Shown here: positions 60,384 through 64,000 of the stretch, piece after piece
Layout: the number at the start of each line of letters is the position of its first letter
How positions within the stretch are numbered: position 1 is the first letter of the stretch
NCBI GenBank assembly: GCA_031415015.1
Contig: JANOQT010000020.1
Coordinates: 1-64,000, forward strand
Direction: 5' to 3'
Source: JAUYQR01 sp031415015
Lineage (GTDB): Bacteria > Pseudomonadota > Alphaproteobacteria > Rhodobacterales > Rhodobacteraceae
DNA: 64,000 nt
Program-made: the position numbers and the translations under genes
The notes under the pieces: model-generated
Told to the model about the DNA's origin: nothing
Seen by the model: only the letters and a program-made list of their open reading frames with translations
Database searches by the model: none

Positions 60384-61788
60384 ACCGCTGCACCAAACGC
60401 ACCAGATGCTTCAAGGCAGCACTATCAAAGAGTTTGGGGGAAAAATAGGCTCCCGCAGCACGTTTCGATACTTCACCAAGGGTCGGATAGGGCGCAACCA
60501 TCCCGGCAATCGCTGTCATCTTCAACTTGGCCGAAATTGCCAGCGCCCAGACGGCAATCAATTCCCCAGCCTGCGGACCAACAATAGAGGCCCCGACCGG
60601 CCTGCCCTTCACCACCATCACCTTGATCAGGCCCTTGTCTTTGCCTTCCGCAATTGCCCGGTCATTGTGGTGAAACTCTGCGCGAACCACCGTCAACGCC
60701 TCGCCATGCGCCTCGCGCGCCTCCGATTCAGTCAGGCCCACATGTGCCAATTCCGGGTCGGTGTAGGTGGCCCGCGGCATCGCCCGCATGGTGGATTTAG
60801 CCGGCAGCCCCAGCACGGCTTGCCGCACCACGATCCCCGCATGATAGCCTGCCACATGAGTGAATTGCAGCCCCCCCGCCGCATCGCCCACGGCATAGAC
60901 CCGCCGGTTTGTCGACCTCAGCCGCCGATCGACGGTCACGCCCTTGGGCGTGAAGGCTACCCCTGCCGCATCAAGGTTCATCCCCTCCAGCGACACCTTG
61001 CGCCCAACCGCCATCAACAGATGACTGCCCTTGATCAGCGCACCGTCGCCCAGCAGCACTTCAACTGCCCCATCATGGCCCGACAAGCGCACCACCGGCT
61101 GGCCTTCGACAATCGCGATCCCTTCGGCCTTGAGCGCCGCCAGCACCACCGCCGCCATCTCTGGATCTTCGCGGCCCAGCGCCTTGGCCCCCTCGATCAC
61201 GGTTACCGCACATCCCAGCCGCCTGTGTGCCTGCGCCATCTCCATCCCGATCGGCCCGCCGCCGATTATGATCAGATGTTCTGGCCGCTCCGTCGCCGCG
61301 AAGATCGTTTCATTGGTATAATGAGGGACCGTCTCCACGCCTTGGATCGGCGGAACAAAGGGGCGAGAGCCTGTGGCGATCACGAACCGACGCGCGCGGA
61401 TCAGCTGCCCGCCCGCCTCAAGCTCGCGCGGCCCGGTGAACTTGCCAAAGGCGCGGATCACCCGCACCCCCAACCCCTCGAACCGCTCCTGACTGTCGAC
61501 TGGCGCGATCTGGGCGATGACCGCCGCCACATGATCCTTCGCCGCCCGGAAATCGACCATCGGCTCCACCGCCGCGACGCCGCGAAAGCCACGACGCTGG
61601 GCTTCGGCCGCCTTCGCCACCGCAATCAGCGCCTTTGACGGCACACAGCCTGAATTCAGGCAATCGCCGCCCATCTCACCGGCTTCGACCAACACCACGC
61701 GCGCGCCCATTTGCACCGCACCCGCCGCAACCGACAATCCGCCCGAGCCTGCGCCAATGACACAGATATCCGTCTCTATCGTTTCCAT
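60373..61788 (-). CDS. Mercuric-reductase-like NAD(P)/FAD disulfide oxidoreductase
   Basis: 471 aa. The FAD loop DICVIGAGSGGLSVAAGAV, the redox disulfide C43/C48 in GGDCLNSGCVPSK, the NAD loop LIIIGGGPIGMEMAQAHRR and YAVGDAAGG place it in the lipoamide dehydrogenase superfamily. The C-terminal catalytic dyad of lipoamide dehydrogenase (HPT...E) is replaced by APYPTLGEVSKRAA, with Tyr where His is expected. It is therefore probably not a dihydrolipoamide dehydrogenase and is closer to the mercuric-reductase-like branch found with TVP38 proteins. It lacks the N-terminal heavy-metal domain and the C-terminal vicinal cysteines of true MerA. Coupled to the TVP38 gene (1 nt apart). Confidence 0.87.
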   Translation of the reverse strand: METIETDICVIGAGSGGLSVAAGAVQMGARVVLVEAGEMGGDCLNSGCVPSKALIAVAKAAEAQRRGFRGVAAVEPMVDFRAAKDHVAAVIAQIAPVDSQERFEGLGVRVIRAFGKFTGPRELEAGGQLIRARRFVIATGSRPFVPPIQGVETVPHYTNETIFAATERPEHLIIIGGGPIGMEMAQAHRRLGCAVTVIEGAKALGREDPEMAAVVLAALKAEGIAIVEGQPVVRLSGHDGAVEVLLGDGALIKGSHLLMAVGRKVSLEGMNLDAAGVAFTPKGVTVDRRLRSTNRRVYAVGDAAGGLQFTHVAGYHAGIVVRQAVLGLPAKSTMRAMPRATYTDPELAHVGLTESEAREAHGEALTVVRAEFHHNDRAIAEGKDKGLIKVMVVKGRPVGASIVGPQAGELIAVWALAISAKLKMTAIAGMVAPYPTLGEVSKRAAGAYFSPKLFDSAALKHLVRLVQRFVP

Positions 61789-61789
61789 G

Positions 61790-62524
61790 TCAGGCCCCTT
61801 TGCGAACCGCTTTGATCACCAGCGGCAATGCCGCCAACGCCGCCAGCCCAAGGATCGGCACCAAGACCGGTGCAGTAAAGATGACCCCGAGGTCCGGGCT
61901 TTCACCCCGGGCAAAAACATCGCCCAGACCAGCGCCGACCGAGGTATAGACCACCCCGCCCGGGATGATGCCGAAAAACGTCGTGACCGCAAACCGCCAC
62001 AGACTGGTGCCGACAAAGGCCGGAATCAGGTTTGCCAGAAAGAACGGCACCGCCGGGACCAACCGCATCAGCAACAGGACAGACCACTCGTTCTCGCGCA
62101 ATCCCGCCTGCAATCGGGCGGCTGCCCCACCACCCGCCTCGATCCGGGACGCGACGCCCTGGCCGAACCCGGCCCGCGCCGCAAGAAATACAGCGACCGC
62201 GCCGATGGTCGCAGCCAGAATGTTGAAAAGTGCGCCCGGAAAGATGCCGAACAGGAAACCGCCCGTCAGCGTCGCCACGGTTGCCCCCGGCAGGCTGAGC
62301 GCCACGATCGCCGCATAAGCGGCAATGAAACCCATCACCGCCAACCCGTAATGCGCATCGCGGTAGGCCAGCAGCACCTCGCGGTTTTCCGCCAGCGCTG
62401 CAAAGCTCAGTTGGTCGCGCAATGCAAAGGCACCGACTGCCGCGACGACAAGAATCAGCAGGAATGGCAATTTGCGCGCGATACCCGGTTTCCGTTGATC
62501 CAAGGCAGGGGCGGATTTGAGCAT
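61790..62524 (-). CDS. TVP38/TMEM64 family (DedA-like) membrane protein
   Basis: 244 aa with about six hydrophobic segments, starting PFLLILVVAAVGAFAL. The family core is plain: IVALSLPGATVATLTGGFLF, the reentrant LLLMRLVPAVPFFLANLIPA and FAVTTFFGIIPGGVVYTSVG. DedA/VTT-domain proteins are implicated in lipid scrambling in membranes; the role of this subfamily is unknown. It is regularly found beside mercuric-reductase-like flavoproteins, as here. First gene of a three-gene unit ending with the histidine kinase. Confidence 0.9.
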   Translation of the reverse strand: MLKSAPALDQRKPGIARKLPFLLILVVAAVGAFALRDQLSFAALAENREVLLAYRDAHYGLAVMGFIAAYAAIVALSLPGATVATLTGGFLFGIFPGALFNILAATIGAVAVFLAARAGFGQGVASRIEAGGGAAARLQAGLRENEWSVLLLMRLVPAVPFFLANLIPAFVGTSLWRFAVTTFFGIIPGGVVYTSVGAGLGDVFARGESPDLGVIFTAPVLVPILGLAALAALPLVIKAVRKGA

Positions 62525-62680
62525 GAGGTATCCTTTGAACTGCAGCGAACATGGGCCGCGCAGCGCGTCAGCGACAGCCCCCTCACGCGGCCTTGATGCA
62601 TTCAGGGGCTTTTCCGGGCAGATTGAAACATTTCGCCGCAGCGGGAGACGAAATGTTGCAGGAATTCCGCCGGCCTTCCG

Positions 62681-62709
62681 TTGACTTGGGGTTCAAGCGC
62701 CCGTAAAGG
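62681..62709 (+). promoter_or_regulatory. Candidate sigma-70 promoter for rpmH
   Basis: TTGACT (62681-62686), a 17-nt spacer, then TAAAGG (62704-62709), about 65 nt before rpmH. The -35 is near consensus and the -10 is weak. The surrounding 62525-62773 spacer holds no gene. Confidence 0.45.
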
Positions 62710-62773
62710 ACGGGCTTCAAGTTATCTGCCCTCGAATCCAGTTGGCTTCGGGCACCGTCTGATGGAGACCGCG

Positions 62774-62908
62774 ATGAAGCGCACATTTCAACCGTCGAAC
62801 CTGGTTCGCAAGCGCCGCCACGGGTTCCGCGCCCGTATGGCAACCAAGAACGGCCGCCTTGTGCTGGCTGCGCGCCGCGCCAAGGGCCGTCACAAGCTTT
62901 CGGCCTGA
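62774..62908 (+). CDS. rpmH: 50S ribosomal protein L34
   Basis: 44 aa, the full length of L34: MKRTFQPSNLVRKRRHGFRA, then RMATKNGRLVLAARRAKGRH and KLSA. The upstream ATG (62762) is weaker, since the family always begins MKRT(F/Y)QP. It binds domain III of 23S rRNA in the large subunit. First of the conserved rpmH-rnpA-yidD set. Confidence 0.98.
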   Translation: MKRTFQPSNLVRKRRHGFRARMATKNGRLVLAARRAKGRHKLSA

Positions 62909-62941
62909 GTGCATCCCCTTTTGGGGAGTTGAGGTCGCGAC

Positions 62942-63349
62942 ATGACGCCGCCGGAGGACAAGGGCCAAGGCATAGCTGCCGATGCGCCCGCCGCGCCCCC
63001 GGCGGTTTCGCTTTGCGTCCTGAAGAAGCGCGCTGACTTCCTGAAGGCCGCCTCGGCCCGGCGGCAAGGCACGGGTAGCTTTCTGTTGCAAGCCCGAGAC
63101 AGGGGCGACCAGAGCCCCACCATCCGCGTCGGCTATACTGCCTCCAAGAAAATCGGCAACGCTGTGCTGCGCAACCGCGCCAAGCGCCGCTTGCGTGCTC
63201 TCGCGCGCGAAGTCCTGCCAACCCTTGCGCAACCTGGATGGGATTATGTGCTGGTTGCCCGACCTGCTGCGACGGTCTCGCGCCTTTTTGCCGAGATGTT
63301 TGCCGACTTGCAGGCCGCACTCCGCGCTGTCCACAGGGGCAAGCCGTGA
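62942..63349 (+). CDS. rnpA: Ribonuclease P protein component
   Basis: 135 aa. It binds the RNase P RNA and assists 5' maturation of tRNA. The central binding cleft RADFLKAASARRQGTGSFLL and the conserved RNR motif in GNAVLRNRAKRRLRALAREV are intact, followed by GWDYVLVARPAA. The first ~20 residues (GIAADAPAAPPAVSL) are a low-complexity extension common in alphaproteobacteria. It follows rpmH by 33 nt, and its TGA overlaps the yidD start (GTGA). Confidence 0.96.
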   Translation: MTPPEDKGQGIAADAPAAPPAVSLCVLKKRADFLKAASARRQGTGSFLLQARDRGDQSPTIRVGYTASKKIGNAVLRNRAKRRLRALAREVLPTLAQPGWDYVLVARPAATVSRLFAEMFADLQAALRAVHRGKP

Positions 63350-63594
63350 CCCCCCTCGCGCAGTTGGCCGCTTTGCCCGTCCGCGCGTACCGGCTGGTGC
63401 TCTCGCCTTGGGTCGGTCATGGATGTCGCTTTCAACCGACCTGTTCGGCCTATGCGCTTGACGCACTGGAGCGCCATGGCGGGCTGAAGGGCAGCTATCT
63501 GGCCGCGCACCGGATCTGCCGCTGTCACCCGTGGGGCGGTCAAGGGTATGATCCGGTACCCGGCGCTGATCCTGAGTTTGACAAGTCGCGGTAG
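63346..63594 (+). CDS. yidD: Membrane protein insertion efficiency factor YidD
   Basis: 82 aa from GTG 63346, which overlaps the rnpA stop. All YidD hallmarks are present: LPVRAYRLVLSPWVGHGCRF, QPTCSAYALDALERHGGLKG and HRICRCHPWGGQGYDPVP, with the three conserved cysteines. It supports YidC-dependent membrane insertion. No yidC follows: the next gene, engB, is convergent after 12 nt. Confidence 0.95.
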   Translation: MTPLAQLAALPVRAYRLVLSPWVGHGCRFQPTCSAYALDALERHGGLKGSYLAAHRICRCHPWGGQGYDPVPGADPEFDKSR

Positions 63595-63606
63595 CCGTCC
63601 AGCCCG

Positions 63607-64000
63607 CTACACCATTGTCGCGATGATCGCCCGCAGCGTTTCGATCCCGTCGCCCTTTTCCGAACTGGTCACCACGATTTCGGGATAGGCGGCCGGATGT
63701 TTGCCAAGCGCGCCCTTGACCTGTTCGATCACCGCGTCGCGGTCAGCAGCGCTCACCTTGTCGGCTTTGGTCAGCACGGCCTGGTAGGTCAGCGCTGACC
63801 GGTCCAGAAGTGTCAGGATATCCTCGTCCACCGCCTTGACCCCGTGCCGCGTGTCGATCAGCACGAAAGCCCGCCGCAAGGTCTGCCGCCCCGCCAGGTA
63901 TTGCTTCAGCAGCGCCTGCCATTTCGCCACCACCGCGACCGGCGCCTCGGCATAGCCATAGCCGGGAAGGTCCACCATGTAGCGCAAATCGCCCAGCGCG
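63607..64000 (-). CDS. engB: Ribosome biogenesis GTPase EngB (YihA), 5' end outside window
   Basis: The C-terminal ~130 residues are visible, and the frame runs through the window edge (LGDLRYMVDLPGYGYAEAPV). G3 is DLPGYGYA, G4 TKADK and G5 TSSEKGDG; the P-loop lies beyond 64000. EngB is a GTPase needed for 50S subunit assembly. Terminates with TAG at 63607-63609, convergent with yidD. Confidence 0.93.
   Translation of the reverse strand, partial: ALGDLRYMVDLPGYGYAEAPVAVVAKWQALLKQYLAGRQTLRRAFVLIDTRHGVKAVDEDILTLLDRSALTYQAVLTKADKVSAADRDAVIEQVKGALGKHPAAYPEIVVTSSEKGDGIETLRAIIATMV

Overview
The window is GC-rich, densely coded bacterial chromosome. The gene families and several neighbourhoods (MoxR/DUF58/DUF4159 operon, DUF1285, DUF2125, DUF5928 glycosyltransferase, beta-hydroxyaspartate cycle, PuuD-type urate pathway, C-P lyase operon, rpmH-rnpA-yidD) point to an alphaproteobacterium of the Rhodobacteraceae/Rhodobacterales. 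I cannot name the genus. No rRNA, CRISPR array or insertion sequence is visible. There is one tRNA (Arg-ACG).

Layout. 1-3.7 kb: a halogenase-like fragment at the edge, glcD, a DUF599 membrane protein, and an AT-richer acetyltransferase islet. 3.7-11.1 kb: a translationally coupled four-gene operon (MoxR ATPase, DUF58, DUF4159, VWA-like membrane protein) divergent from a DUF1285 gene. 11.1-16.8 kb: hyi, a small zinc-finger protein, DUF2459, polA, DUF1203 and a HIT protein. 16.8-19.4 kb: a glycosyltransferase and a sulfotransferase, divergent. 19.5-28.3 kb: urate catabolism (puuD, LysR regulator, uraH, a PuuE-UraD fusion, allE, allA, NCS2 permease) with a DUF2125 gene inside it. 28.3-33.3 kb: a cold-shock gene, a BciB/FrhB-type iron-sulfur protein, a small membrane protein, a 6-TM potassium channel with a C-terminal zinc ribbon, and two sugar-type ABC permeases without an ATPase or binding protein. 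33.4-45.7 kb: a nearly complete phosphonate system: phnC-phnD-phnE-phnE plus an acyltransferase, the regulator phnF, then phnGHIJKL-phnN and phnM with a DUF1045 2H-phosphoesterase. 45.9-47.7 kb: a solitary, AT-richer OLD-like AAA-TOPRIM nuclease. 47.8-54.2 kb: a GAPDH-like dehydrogenase and the beta-hydroxyaspartate cycle cluster bhcD-bhcC-bhcB-bhcA with divergent bhcR. 54.2-64 kb: DUF533, 5-oxoprolinase, tRNA-Arg, a histidine kinase, a mercuric-reductase-like flavoprotein with a TVP38 protein, rpmH, rnpA, yidD and the 3' part of engB.

How it fits together. Several pathways meet at glyoxylate. GlcD would oxidise glycolate to glyoxylate, urate breakdown ends in glyoxylate at AllA, and the Bhc enzymes convert glyoxylate plus glycine to oxaloacetate. 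The phosphonate genes form a phosphorus-scavenging module. It lacks a recognisable PhnP, and the DUF1045 2H-phosphoesterase is a chemically sensible substitute. The best candidates for something little described are that PhnP replacement, the lone OLD-like nuclease flanked by a palindromic repeat, the zinc-ribbon potassium channel, the orphan permease pair beside phnC, and a dispersed intergenic element centred on AAATATCC. I did not see a clearly unprecedented multi-gene system.
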